A stretch of DNA of 64,000 nt from JBKBRC01 sp046292345 (GTDB lineage Bacteria > Bacteroidota > Rhodothermia > Rhodothermales > Rubricoccaceae), in the NCBI GenBank assembly GCA_046292345.1, contig JBKBRC010000013.1, forward strand, positions 1 to 64,000, given 5' to 3'. Positions 44,412 to 54,137 of the stretch are shown in pieces (within the stretch, counting starts at the first letter, position 1; each line of letters opens with the position of its first letter). The position numbers and the translations under genes are program-made. The notes under the pieces were generated by a model that was not told where the DNA came from, made no database searches, and saw only the letters and a program-made list of their open reading frames with translations.

Positions 44412-45041
44412 GTGGAATCGTTCTACGACCTTCTTCCGCTTCTCTTCCTGCTCGTCTACTTCCTGCTTGGCCGGCGGCGGCGGCCGCAGGGGCCCGTCGA
44501 GGCGCCGCCGCCCGAGACCGGCGAGCCGCGTTCGGCCACGACGTTCGAGGACTTCGTCCGCCAGATCGAAGAGTCGATGCGCGAGCAGGCCGAGCGCCAG
44601 GCCGAGCGCCAGGCCGAGCGCCAGGCCGAGCGCCAGGCCGAGGAAGCGCCCAGACCGGAGCGCCGGCGCCCCAGGCCTGCGGCGCTCGAACTCCCCGAGC
44701 GTCCGGTCCCGCGCGAGCGGCAGCGTCTCGAGCGGCAGCGTCCCGAGCGGCAGCGTCTCGAGCGCCCGCGCCCCGCACCGGCCCACCCTGAGCGCCGCAC
44801 GCCGACGCCCGCGTCTCCGGCGGTCACGCCTCCGGCGGCCGACTCATCGGCCCTTTACGCCCCCCCACCAACCCCGGCGTCCACGGCCCCCCTGGCGCTC
44901 TCAGGCACTGCTCCGACCAGCCTGCCACGCGCCACGCGCTGGGCGGCCCGCCTCCGGCAGCCCGGGACCGTCCGCGAGGCGATCGTCCTCAAAGCCATCT
45001 TCGACGGTCCCTGGCAGCCGCGCCGGGCCGGGCGTCGCTGA
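44412..45041 (+). CDS. Membrane-anchored protein with ERQA repeats
   Basis: A 209-residue protein starting at the GTG at 44412, which directly precedes a single membrane span (FYDLLPLLFLLVYFLLG). A conserved-looking FEDFVRQIEESM helix follows. Then comes a repeat region with four AERQ units (12-bp DNA repeat, about 44590-44640) and Arg/Pro-rich ERQR units. The last 25 residues (PGTVREAIVLKAIFDGPW) look like the short terminal motif found in other small anchored proteins of Bacteroidota. Function unknown. It lies 74 bp after mutY. Confidence 0.65.
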   Translation: MESFYDLLPLLFLLVYFLLGRRRRPQGPVEAPPPETGEPRSATTFEDFVRQIEESMREQAERQAERQAERQAERQAEEAPRPERRRPRPAALELPERPVPRERQRLERQRPERQRLERPRPAPAHPERRTPTPASPAVTPPAADSSALYAPPPTPASTAPLALSGTAPTSLPRATRWAARLRQPGTVREAIVLKAIFDGPWQPRRAGRR

Positions 45042-45089
45042 GCGCGAGCACCATCGCAGACCGTGCCGCAGCGCCGTCTGCGAAGCATG

Positions 45090-45593
45090 TCAGGCCTCCT
45101 CCGCGCGCGGGCCGCGCTTGAGGATCGCTGCCGCCACGGCCCCGGCCACCGCGCCAACCACGGCCGCAATGGCTACCGAGACGATCATTCCCACAGGGCC
45201 CTGCATGGCCATCGCCATATCCAGCGCCCCCTCGATCTGCTCGGACGGGATGCCCTGCTCAAGCAGCTGCTGCCGCGCCGCCTCCAGCATCTGGTCGTTG
45301 GAAGGGTAGACGCCGGCGGCCTGCAGCGCGACCTGCGCGCCGTAGGCCAGCAGGCCGCCGAGCGCGATCGCCGCTGCGCCCATGCCCGCACCGGCGCCAG
45401 GGCGCAGGGACACACCGTGGGTGTTTACGTAGTGCCACACGGCCAGCGCGGGCACCAGCAGCGCCGCGACGCAGCTCAGGCCGCCAGCCCACATCTGCGC
45501 ACCGGGATTGACGGCAAGGAGGTAACCGAGGCCGAGCGAGACGACTACGTAGACGACGGCCGCCAGGCCGATCGAGGGAAAACGGGGAGCCAT
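45090..45593 (-). CDS. DUF4199-type membrane protein
   Basis: A 167-residue protein with four predicted spans and a periplasmic or cytoplasmic helical loop (PSNDQMLEAARQQLLEQGIPSEQIEGALDMA). Topology, length and the loop before the last spans match DUF4199 proteins, which are largely confined to Bacteroidota and relatives. Function unknown. The ATG at 45593 begins the first span after MAPRFPSIG. Confidence 0.72.
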   Translation of the reverse strand: MAPRFPSIGLAAVVYVVVSLGLGYLLAVNPGAQMWAGGLSCVAALLVPALAVWHYVNTHGVSLRPGAGAGMGAAAIALGGLLAYGAQVALQAAGVYPSNDQMLEAARQQLLEQGIPSEQIEGALDMAMAMQGPVGMIVSVAIAAVVGAVAGAVAAAILKRGPRAEEA

Positions 45594-45625
45594 GAGCAGA
45601 GATGGAGTGGGATGAGGGAAGGCGG

Positions 45626-46183
45626 CTACGGTACAAGCCGCGCCTTCGTTACGCGAAGCACGACCGCATCGTCTTCCGGAGCACCCTCGTAGCCCGCATG
45701 CGCTTCCGCATGCGCTTCCGCGCGCGTGCGGCCGAGCGCCTCGGCCAGTACGAGCCCGGCGTAAGCGCCGAAGAGGGCACCGGTGAGCACGCGCGAGAGC
45801 GGCGTGTTGGTCCAGAGGCCGGCCGCCCCAAGCGCCCAGTCCACCACCAGCGGCGCCAGCGCGAGCGCGCCGAGCAGCCGCGCGCGCCGGCGCGAGCCCG
45901 ACAGGCTCGGGCGGCGCGCGAGCGGGTACCCTAGAAGGCCCAGCCCGAGCCCCAGCACGAGCCCTGTGCAGCGGTGGCACAGCGCGGCCACCCTCCCTCC
46001 TGAGGCCAACGACCGTTCAGGCAGCTGATGACACAAGAGGTGAAACGCGCCGCGAAGCGCTTCGGCCGGGCCGGCCGGGAGAACGAGCGGCAGCAGCGCC
46101 ATCGCAAGCAGTCCCCAGGCGGCGCAGAGGGCAAGCAGCCAGCCCGAGACCGGGCGAGAAGGAGCAGGCAGACGTGCGGGCAT
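45626..46183 (-). CDS. DUF2085 membrane protein
   Basis: A 185-residue protein with about four spans. The DUF2085 signature is clear: HLLCHQLPERSL and ALCHRCTGLVLGLGLGLL, with paired Cys/His that could bind metal or haem. No function is established for the family. The DUF4199 gene starts 32 bp downstream on the same strand. TAGATTG ends only 5 bp upstream of the ATG, implying a leaderless transcript. The C-terminus holds an AEAHAEAHA repeat from duplicated 12-bp DNA. Confidence 0.82.
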   Translation of the reverse strand: MPARLPAPSRPVSGWLLALCAAWGLLAMALLPLVLPAGPAEALRGAFHLLCHQLPERSLASGGRVAALCHRCTGLVLGLGLGLLGYPLARRPSLSGSRRRARLLGALALAPLVVDWALGAAGLWTNTPLSRVLTGALFGAYAGLVLAEALGRTRAEAHAEAHAGYEGAPEDDAVVLRVTKARLVP

Positions 46184-46187
46184 GAGT

Positions 46188-46194
46188 CAATCTA
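46188..46194 (-). promoter_or_regulatory. TAnnTTG promoter element adjoining a start codon
   Basis: TAGATTG on the minus strand ends 5 bp before the DUF2085 ATG at 46183. As a -7 element it would place transcription start at or next to the initiation codon. Confidence 0.5.
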
Positions 46195-46280
46195 GCATGT
46201 GGGGCCAGATGGGGGACGTCTCGCTTTACAGACTCTTAACTGCTGGCCGCGAATCCGGCACGCTCGCCATGCGTGCCACA

Positions 46281-46307
46281 CTGGCACTCTCCCATCAAGA
46301 GTGCTAA
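46281..46307 (+). promoter_or_regulatory. CIRCE operator (HrcA binding site)
   Basis: Arms ctggcactc and gagtgctaa separated by 9 bp match the CIRCE element TTAGCACTC-N9-GAGTGCTAA, with two changes at the outer end of the left arm. It lies 63 bp upstream of groES, so groESL should be repressed by HrcA and induced by heat. Confidence 0.9.
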
Positions 46308-46370
46308 CTTCTGCCCGATCCTCCCGCGGGTCTCCCCCGCACCCCTTTCAGACCCAACCCCATTTCAGTC

Positions 46371-46664
46371 ATGCCAACCACCCTGCAACCGCTTGCCGAC
46401 CGCGTGGTCGTGCGTCCGTGCGCGGCCGAGGAGCAGACGGCCGGCGGCCTCTTCATCCCCGACACGGCCAAGGAGAAGCCGCAGCGCGGCACCGTGATCG
46501 CTGTCGGCCCCGGCAAGGTCGAGAACGGCACCAAGGTAGACATGACCGTCAAGGAGGGTGACACGGTGCTCTACGGCAAGTACGCCGGCACCGAGGTCAC
46601 CGTCGGCGACGAGGACGTGCTCATCATGCGCGAGTCCGACATCCTCGGCGTCGTCAACGAGTGA
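46371..46664 (+). CDS. groES: Co-chaperonin GroES
   Basis: A 97-residue co-chaperonin that caps the GroEL cavity. It begins LQPLADRVVVRPCAAEEQTAGG, with the mobile loop around EEQTAGGLFIPD, and ends with the IMRESDILGVV strand. Length is canonical. It is the first gene after the CIRCE element and groEL follows 49 bp downstream. Confidence 0.97.
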   Translation: MPTTLQPLADRVVVRPCAAEEQTAGGLFIPDTAKEKPQRGTVIAVGPGKVENGTKVDMTVKEGDTVLYGKYAGTEVTVGDEDVLIMRESDILGVVNE

Positions 46665-46713
46665 GCGCGCCGCGCCACACCCCCCTCCCGCATACACACT
46701 CCCAGAGAGAGAC

Positions 46714-48348
<1,635 letters not shown>

Positions 48349-48395
48349 TCCCTCGGGCGAGGCCCGGTCCCCCTGGCTCACCGCAGCCCAGACAC

Positions 48396-48434
48396 GGGGC
48401 GGCCTCCCTTGGCGGAGGCCGCCCCTTTTGTTTT
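48396..48434 (+). terminator. Rho-independent terminator of groESL
   Basis: A perfect 12-bp stem, ggggcggcctcc with ggaggccgcccc, a 6-base loop and TTTTGTTTT, 47 bp after the groEL stop. Confidence 0.93.
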
Positions 48435-48504
48435 GCAGAAGCAGCTTTTGCAGAAGCAGCTTTTTTCTTTTGCAGAAGCAGCTTTTGCAGAAGCAGCTTT
48501 TTTC
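48431..48504. repeat. Two-level tandem repeat after groEL
   Basis: The 15-bp unit ttttgcagaagcagc occurs four times, arranged as two identical 37-bp blocks (two units plus ttttttc). It begins within the T-tract of the groEL terminator and is far more A/T-rich than its surroundings. Each block adds another run of six Ts. Confidence 0.95.
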
Positions 48505-48558
48505 GCGGGTCGGGCTGATGCGGACATCCCGGCCTCCTCGTGTGAACAGGGCGGGCGT

Positions 48559-48565
48559 TACGTTG
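48559..48565 (+). promoter_or_regulatory. Putative TAnnTTG promoter element
   Basis: TACGTTG followed by CC lies 87 bp before the ATG of the PPC-like gene. Confidence 0.45.
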
Positions 48566-48652
48566 CCCTCGCCAGGCACGGCCGTCTGGCCAAGACGGCA
48601 TCCATGTGCCGTCCTCCCTCCACCTGCTCCCCGCTCCAACAAGCTCAGCCCG

Positions 48653-49480
48653 ATGAAGCTATTTGCCTTCCTTCTCGTCTGCACGGCCACGGCGCCTGCT
48701 GCCGTCGCCCAGACGCCCATCACGCCCGGCCAGACCGTTCAGGGCACGCTCTCGGCCACCGACCGCATGCTCGACGACGGCTCTTACGCCGACGTGTACA
48801 CGATGCAGGCCGAGCCCGGACAGGCCTACACGGTCACGCTCCGCTCCGCAGACTTCGACGCGTTCGTCGGCGTCTCCTATCGCCCGGAGGGCGCCTTCCA
48901 GGCCGGGGACGACGACAGCGGCGGGGGCACTGATGCCTCGCTCGTGTTTGCTTATCTCGGCGGCGGCACGGTCTACATCTACGCCAACAGCCTCGGAGAG
49001 GGCGAGACGGGCGCCTACAGGCTCACCGTCCTCCGCGGTGGCAGCGATCCGCAATACCTCGACTGGGAGGAGCAGTTCGCCGGCGACGACTGGGAGGTCG
49101 AACACGAGGACGCGTACTTCGAGGACATGGCCGACTACGCCGGGGCGCCCCTGCTCACGCGCGGCCAGACCGTGAACGGCCATCTCGGCACGGCCTCCGA
49201 TCTTTTCTCCGACGGCTCGCTCTTCGATCCGTACCGCATCCAGCTCCGCCGTGGCCAGACCGTCACGGTCACGATGCGCTCGTCAGACTTCGACACGTTC
49301 CTCATGGTCGGCCGCCTCGACGGGAGCGTCGTCACTGAAGAGCTCGGCAGCGACGACGACAGCGGCGGTGGCACGGACGCGCGCCTCTCGTTCACGGCCG
49401 ATCGCGACGGCGTCTACATCATCCGTGCTAACGCGCTCTACGAGGGCGTGGGCGGCACGTACCGGCTGACTGTCGAGTAA
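48653..49480 (+). CDS. Secreted protein with two PPC-like beta domains
   Basis: A 275-residue exported protein. The signal peptide (LFAFLLVCTATAPAAVAQ) is followed by two repeats of about 110 residues that share the same pattern: PGQTVQGTL / RGQTVNGHL, SADFDAFVGV / SSDFDTFLMV, and GDDDSGGGTDASL / SDDDSGGGTDARL, ending YRLTV. This pattern fits bacterial pre-peptidase C-terminal (PPC) domains. The conserved DDDSGGGTD loop looks Ca2+-binding. No enzyme domain is present, so it may bind polymers or partners. The TAA stop lies in the first copy of a 14-bp repeat. Confidence 0.8.
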   Translation: MKLFAFLLVCTATAPAAVAQTPITPGQTVQGTLSATDRMLDDGSYADVYTMQAEPGQAYTVTLRSADFDAFVGVSYRPEGAFQAGDDDSGGGTDASLVFAYLGGGTVYIYANSLGEGETGAYRLTVLRGGSDPQYLDWEEQFAGDDWEVEHEDAYFEDMADYAGAPLLTRGQTVNGHLGTASDLFSDGSLFDPYRIQLRRGQTVTVTMRSSDFDTFLMVGRLDGSVVTEELGSDDDSGGGTDARLSFTADRDGVYIIRANALYEGVGGTYRLTVE

Positions 49481-49515
49481 GCGAGACCGAGTAAGCGAGA
49501 CCGAGTAAGCGAGAC
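49474..49515. repeat. 14-bp tandem array spanning a stop codon
   Basis: Three exact copies of cgagtaagcgagac. Copy 1 contains the Glu-stop end (GAG TAA) of the PPC-like gene. Confidence 0.95.
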
Positions 49516-49547
49516 GCTGACATCACGCCCTGCCGCCTTCTCCAGGC

Positions 49548-49579
49548 GAGGGCGGCGCGGGATAGCCCGTGCCGCCCTC
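49548..49579 (+). terminator. Hairpin terminator candidate after the PPC-like gene
   Basis: A 14-bp stem, gagggcggcgcggg with cccgtgccgccctc (one G-T pair) and loop atag, follows the stop repeats. There is only a weak downstream T-run (GTTTC), so intrinsic termination may be partial. Confidence 0.55.
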
Positions 49580-49657
49580 GCTGCGTTTCGGCCTCCGGCC
49601 GTCTTGAGTCTCCGGCGAAGACGCCCACCCGCCCGGAACTGCGCCCACGGATTCGCC

Positions 49658-49664
49658 TACCTTG
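49658..49664 (+). promoter_or_regulatory. Putative TAnnTTG promoter element for ctaA
   Basis: TACCTTG followed by CC lies 63 bp before the ATG at 49728. Confidence 0.5.
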
Positions 49665-49727
49665 CCCGTGCCCGAACCGCTGCCGAGCATCGTGCCGAAG
49701 CGCTCGACGGCCTCGCCGGAAGCCGCC

Positions 49728-50678
49728 ATGCTGCATCCCCGCCCCATCACCGACGGCGCGCGCCGCTTTGTGCGCCTGGCCTGGGCTACGACTGCCTACA
49801 CGCTCTTCGTGATCGTCTGGGGTGGCTTTGTGCGCGCGTCAGGCTCCGGGGCCGGCTGCGGCGACCACTGGCCGCTGTGCAACGGGCAGGTGGTCCCGCG
49901 GACGCCGGCCATGAGCACGCTCATCGAGTTCGGACACCGGCTTACGAGCGGGCTCCTGATCCTGCTCATCGGCTACCTGGCCTACCTGGCCTGGAGGACG
50001 TTCGCCAAAGGCCACCCGGCGCGCAGAGCGACCGGCTTCGTCGTCCTTTTCGTGCTCACCGAGGCGCTCATCGGCGCGGGCCTCGTGCTCTTTGAGTACG
50101 TCGCCTACAACGCCTCGTTCGCGCGGGCCTACTGGATGGCAGCGCACCTGACGAACACGCTCCTGCTGCTCGGCGCGCTCACGCTCACCATCTGGTACGG
50201 CGCCGGCGGCGGGCGCCTGCGCTGGCGGCGCGGCGCGGGCACGCTCGCGGCCGCGCTCGCAGGCACGACCATCCTCGGCGCCGGCGGCGCCGTTACGGCG
50301 CTCGGCGACACGCTCGTCCTCGGCGGCGGTATCGATCCGGAGACCGACCCGGTCGTGGCAACGCTCATCGCAGCACGCATCTACCACCCAACGATGGCTT
50401 TCGTCGCGCTTGCGCTCGTCGCCTGGGCGGTCCTTGCCGGGCGGCGGGCGGCCCCGGCGGCCGGGTCCCTCGGCCTCGTCGTGCTCGGCCTGTACCTGGC
50501 GCAGATGCTCATCGGAGCCGTCAACGTGTGGCTCATGGCGCCGGTGTGGATCCAGATGGTGCACCTGCTCATGACGGACTTTATCTGGATGGGCCTGATA
50601 TTCTTCGCTGCGCAGGTGCTCTCGTGCACGCCGGTCACGAAGCGGCCGGCCGAGCAGCTCTCGCTGGCCACCGCCTGA
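49728..50678 (+). CDS. ctaA: Haem A synthase (COX15/CtaA)
   Basis: A 316-residue, eight-span membrane enzyme that oxidises the C8 methyl of haem O to form haem A for aa3-type oxidases. The four haem-ligand histidines are in FGHRLTSG, AAHLTNT, YHPTMAF and VHLLMTDF, and the loop cysteine pair is in GCGDHWPLCNG. The ATG at 49728 is preferred; an in-frame TTG 66 bp upstream would add a hydrophilic leader. The partner ctaB lies 2.5 kb downstream, separated by the NRDE gene and a minus-strand phosphohexomutase gene. Confidence 0.93.
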   Translation: MLHPRPITDGARRFVRLAWATTAYTLFVIVWGGFVRASGSGAGCGDHWPLCNGQVVPRTPAMSTLIEFGHRLTSGLLILLIGYLAYLAWRTFAKGHPARRATGFVVLFVLTEALIGAGLVLFEYVAYNASFARAYWMAAHLTNTLLLLGALTLTIWYGAGGGRLRWRRGAGTLAAALAGTTILGAGGAVTALGDTLVLGGGIDPETDPVVATLIAARIYHPTMAFVALALVAWAVLAGRRAAPAAGSLGLVVLGLYLAQMLIGAVNVWLMAPVWIQMVHLLMTDFIWMGLIFFAAQVLSCTPVTKRPAEQLSLATA

Positions 50679-50695
50679 CCCCTGCGCCGCGCTGC

Positions 50696-51499
50696 ATGTG
50701 CGTTCTCTTCCTCGCGCTCGGCGCGCACCCGCGGCACCGCGTCGTCTTGGCCGCCAACCGTGACGAGACGCACACCCGCCCGACGGCGCCGGCGCACCGC
50801 TGGCCGGAGACGGCGCCAGACGGCACGGCGCTCTTCGGTGGGCGCGACGAGGTAGCCGGTGGCACGTGGTTCGGCGTGAGCGCAAACGGGCAGCGCTGGG
50901 CGGCCGTCACCAACGTGCGCGACGCGCAGGCCGTTGCCGAGGCGCGCAGCGGTGCCCCCCCCGACCGCCCCTCGCGCGGCGAACTCCCGCTGGGCTACCT
51001 CACCTCGGGTGCCTCGCCTGAAGCGTACGCGTGCGACGTGTTCGCCCGCCGCAGCGCCTACGCCGGGTTCAACCTCTTGCTCGGCGACGGCGACACCGTC
51101 TGGTACGTCTCGACGCACACCGACGCGCCCGAGCAACTCGCGCCGGGCGTCTACGGCCTCTCCAACGCCACGCTCGGCGTGCGCTGGCCGAAGGTCTCGC
51201 GCGGCCTGCGCCTCTTCCGCCGCCGCCTGCGGAGCAGCCACGAGCCGCTCGACGAGCTCCTCCCGCTCTGGAGCCTCCTCGAAGACGAAGAGCGGCCGGG
51301 CGACAGCGTCCTGCCAGACACCGGGGTCGGTCTGGAGATGGAGCGCTTCCTCTCGCCCATCTTCATCCGCGGCGAGGCTTACGGCACGCGGGCCAGCCTC
51401 GTCTTCCTGCGCGACGCAGACGGACGCGGCCTCTACGCCGAGAAGCGCTTCGGCCCGGCCGGCGCGCCGCTCGAGACCACGCTCTTTCGCCTCGGCTAG
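50696..51499 (+). CDS. NRDE (TANGO2-like) family protein
   Basis: A 267-residue protein that begins MCVLFLALG, so Cys2 would become the N-terminal nucleophile after Met removal. The defining AANRDE motif follows at about residues 19-24, with GGRDEVAGGTWFGVS and WAAVTNVR typical of the family. Human TANGO2 has been linked to haem trafficking. Its place 17 bp after haem A synthase, probably in the same transcript, is notable. Biochemical activity is not established. Confidence 0.9.
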   Translation: MCVLFLALGAHPRHRVVLAANRDETHTRPTAPAHRWPETAPDGTALFGGRDEVAGGTWFGVSANGQRWAAVTNVRDAQAVAEARSGAPPDRPSRGELPLGYLTSGASPEAYACDVFARRSAYAGFNLLLGDGDTVWYVSTHTDAPEQLAPGVYGLSNATLGVRWPKVSRGLRLFRRRLRSSHEPLDELLPLWSLLEDEERPGDSVLPDTGVGLEMERFLSPIFIRGEAYGTRASLVFLRDADGRGLYAEKRFGPAGAPLETTLFRLG

Positions 51500-51565
51500 C
51501 GCAGCACCGCCGGCCTCGCCCGAGGCTGCGCGCTCCGGAGCCCCGTCCCCGAAGCCGCACGCGGC

Positions 51566-52972
51566 TCAGGCGAGCACCTCGGCCTTGAAGCGCTCCGCGA
51601 GCGCCGTGGCCGCCTCGGGCGAGGCCGCCTCAGCGTAGACGCGCAGGATGGGCTCGGTGTTGGAGGCGCGCACGTGCACCCAGCCCTCCGGCAGATCCAC
51701 CTTCACGCCGTCGGCCGTCGAGACGCGAGCGCCCTCGGCACCGTCATAGCGCGACGCAAGCGCGGCGAGCAGCGCGCCTGCCTCCATGTTCTCGGCCAGG
51801 TCGATGCGGTGCTTGGCAAGGTGATACACGGGCCAGTCGGCGCGGAGCTCAGCGAGCGAGCGGCCCGTCTCGGCCAGGTGCTGCAGCACGAGCGCCACGC
51901 CCACGAGCGCGTCGCGGCCGTAGTGGAGGTCGGGCAGGATGACGCCGCCGTTGCCCTCGCCGCCGATCACTGCCCCCTCGCGCTGCATCACGCGCACGAC
52001 GTGGATCTCGCCAACGGGCGCGCGGTGCACCGTCTGGCCGTGCCGCGCGGCGACGTCCTCGAGCAGCCGGCTCGACGACAGGTTGGTCGCGACCGGCCCC
52101 GCTCTCTTGCCCAGCAGGAAGTCCGCCGCCGCCACCTGCGTGCGCTCTTCGCCGAAGAACGCGCCGCCGTTCTCGACGAAGGCGAGGCGGTCCACGTCCG
52201 GATCGACGACAATGCCGAGGTCGGCGCCAGTCTCCCGGACACGCGCCATGACCTCCCCGAGATGCTCCGGCAGCGGCTCCGGGTTGTGCGCGAAGCGGCC
52301 CGTGACGTCTCCGTTGAGCACCTCGTACGAGACGCCGAGGGCGTCGAGGAGCGGCGGCAGCGCGAGCGCCCCGACCGAGTTGACGGCATCTACGACGACG
52401 CGGAAGCCGCGCGCGGCAATGGCGCCGGCGTCCACGTACGGCAGCGCGAGGATCTGCGCGACGTGGTACGGCAGCAGATCAGCGCGGCGGTACGTGCCGA
52501 TGCGCTCGTACGAGACTGTGTGGGCACCGGCGTCGTGCTCGGCGAGCGTGAGCACCTGGGCTGCCTCCTCGGGCCCCAGGAACTCGCCGCGTGCGTCGAG
52601 CAGCTTGAGCGCGTTCCACTGCGCCGGGTTGTGGCTGGCCGAGAGGATCACGCCGCCCTGCGCCGCGTGCTCGAGCACCCCCATGGCCACCGTGGGCGTA
52701 CTTGCCAGGTCGCCGTCGATCACGTCGCAGCCGGCCGCCTGGAGCGTAGCCGTGACGAGCCGAAGGCAGAGCTCGCCCGTCACGCGCCCGTCGCGCCCGA
52801 CGACGACGCGCGGCGCGGCAGCGCGCTCGCCGTCGTGCCCGCCGTCGCGCTCGCCGCCGTACCGGGCGCGCACCCACGCGCCGTAGGCGGCGGCGTAGCG
52901 CACGATCACAGCCGGGTCGAGCCCGTCGCCAAAAACACCGCGGATTCCCGATACCGACGCGATCAGAGGCAT
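51566..52972 (-). CDS. Phosphoglucomutase/phosphoglucosamine mutase family enzyme
   Basis: A 468-residue alpha-D-phosphohexomutase, probably GlmM or a phosphomanno/glucomutase. The phospho-serine is S113 (SASHNPAQWNALK). The metal loop is VDPDVDRLAF, sugar recognition is at GGEGNGGVI, and the C-terminal phosphate loop is VRASNTEPILRVY. The ATG at 52972 starts at MPLIASVSGIRG, the normal N-terminus. The GEGNGG loop, where GlmM has GEQSGH, favours an archaeal/Bacteroidota-type phosphoglucosamine or phosphogluco/mannomutase, so the substrate is left open. Confidence 0.9.
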   Translation of the reverse strand: MPLIASVSGIRGVFGDGLDPAVIVRYAAAYGAWVRARYGGERDGGHDGERAAAPRVVVGRDGRVTGELCLRLVTATLQAAGCDVIDGDLASTPTVAMGVLEHAAQGGVILSASHNPAQWNALKLLDARGEFLGPEEAAQVLTLAEHDAGAHTVSYERIGTYRRADLLPYHVAQILALPYVDAGAIAARGFRVVVDAVNSVGALALPPLLDALGVSYEVLNGDVTGRFAHNPEPLPEHLGEVMARVRETGADLGIVVDPDVDRLAFVENGGAFFGEERTQVAAADFLLGKRAGPVATNLSSSRLLEDVAARHGQTVHRAPVGEIHVVRVMQREGAVIGGEGNGGVILPDLHYGRDALVGVALVLQHLAETGRSLAELRADWPVYHLAKHRIDLAENMEAGALLAALASRYDGAEGARVSTADGVKVDLPEGWVHVRASNTEPILRVYAEAASPEAATALAERFKAEVLA

Positions 52973-53207
52973 GTCGAAAACGTGCTGGGTTGGAGCGTTC
53001 CAGGTGGAAGCGCCGCGAAGTTGACCGCCTGGAGGCGCCAAGTCAACGCATCGGCACGCTGCAGCCGTTAAGCTTGGGTGTGGAGTGCCGCTGCCAGCGC
53101 GCGCGGCGTGCCGGCCCTGGCGCCCGCAGCGCGTGCGTTCTTGCGCCTTCTTGACGGAACGGCACCCTCCCCTCGCTGTTGATTTCGTCACCGACGCGCT
53201 GATCCGT

Positions 53208-54137
53208 ATGAGGTCGTTCCCCGCTCCGCTCGCCGCCACACTCCCGGCCGATGCTGCCCTCGGCGACGACGCGCTGCGTGCCCGCCTCGCGGACTTCAAG
53301 GAACTGCTCAAGCCGGGCATCACGGCCTTCGTGGTTGTCATGGCGGCGGCCGGCTACCTCCTCGCTGCCGACGGCCCTGTCTCCTGGACGGTCCTGCTCG
53401 GCCTCATGGGCGGAACCGGGCTCACCGCCGGGGGCGCCGCCGCCTTCAACCACGTCGCCGAGCGGCGCTTCGACGCGCTCATGGTCCGCACGGCCGCACG
53501 GCCGATGCCCGCCGGACGGCTCGGCGTGGGCGTGGCCTTGCTCTACGCGCTCACGTGCGTCGTGCTGGGCGCCGCCGTGCTGCTGCTCACGACGAACGGC
53601 CTCACGACGGCGCTCTCGCTGCTGACGGTCGTGCTCTACGTGGCTGTGTACACCCCGCTGAAGCGGCACACGGTGCACAACACGCTCATCGGCGCCGTTC
53701 CGGGCGCGCTCCCGGCGCTCGGCGGCGTCACGGCGGCCACGGGCGCGCTCACGGCCACGGGCGGCGCCCTCTTCGCGATCCTGTACCTCTGGCAGCTGCC
53801 GCATTTTTTCGCGCTCGCGTGGCTGCTGCGCGACGACTACGCGCGCGGCGGCTTCCGCATGCTCCCCTCGGCGCCGGGCGGCGAGCGGGCCACGGCTGCG
53901 CTCGTGCTCGGCGCCGCGCTGCTACTGCTCGTCGCGGGGATGCTCCCGGCCGCCTTCGGCGCGGCGGGCATGCCGTACCTGATCGGTATGGCCGCGCTCG
54001 GGACGGGCTTCACGCTCCCGGCGTTCGCATTCTTCACCGGGCCCGACGACGCGCGCGCCCGGCGCCTGCTGCGCGCCTCGATCGTCTACGTGCCGGTGTT
54101 CTTCGTCCTCGTCGTCCTGGACTTCCTCCTCCGGTGA
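53208..54137 (+). CDS. ctaB: Protohaem IX farnesyltransferase (haem O synthase)
   Basis: A 309-residue UbiA-family prenyltransferase with about nine spans. It adds a farnesyl group to haem b to make haem O. The first Asp-rich-type motif is AAFNHVAERRFDALMVRTAARPMPAG, and the second loop region has YTPLKRHTVHNTLIGAVPGALP. LWQLPHFFALAW is family-typical. The start is the ATG at 53208, in a 235-bp region divergent from the phosphohexomutase. The next gene overlaps its stop (GTGA), showing coupling to an ABC exporter. Confidence 0.94.
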   Translation: MRSFPAPLAATLPADAALGDDALRARLADFKELLKPGITAFVVVMAAAGYLLAADGPVSWTVLLGLMGGTGLTAGGAAAFNHVAERRFDALMVRTAARPMPAGRLGVGVALLYALTCVVLGAAVLLLTTNGLTTALSLLTVVLYVAVYTPLKRHTVHNTLIGAVPGALPALGGVTAATGALTATGGALFAILYLWQLPHFFALAWLLRDDYARGGFRMLPSAPGGERATAALVLGAALLLLVAGMLPAAFGAAGMPYLIGMAALGTGFTLPAFAFFTGPDDARARRLLRASIVYVPVFFVLVVLDFLLR

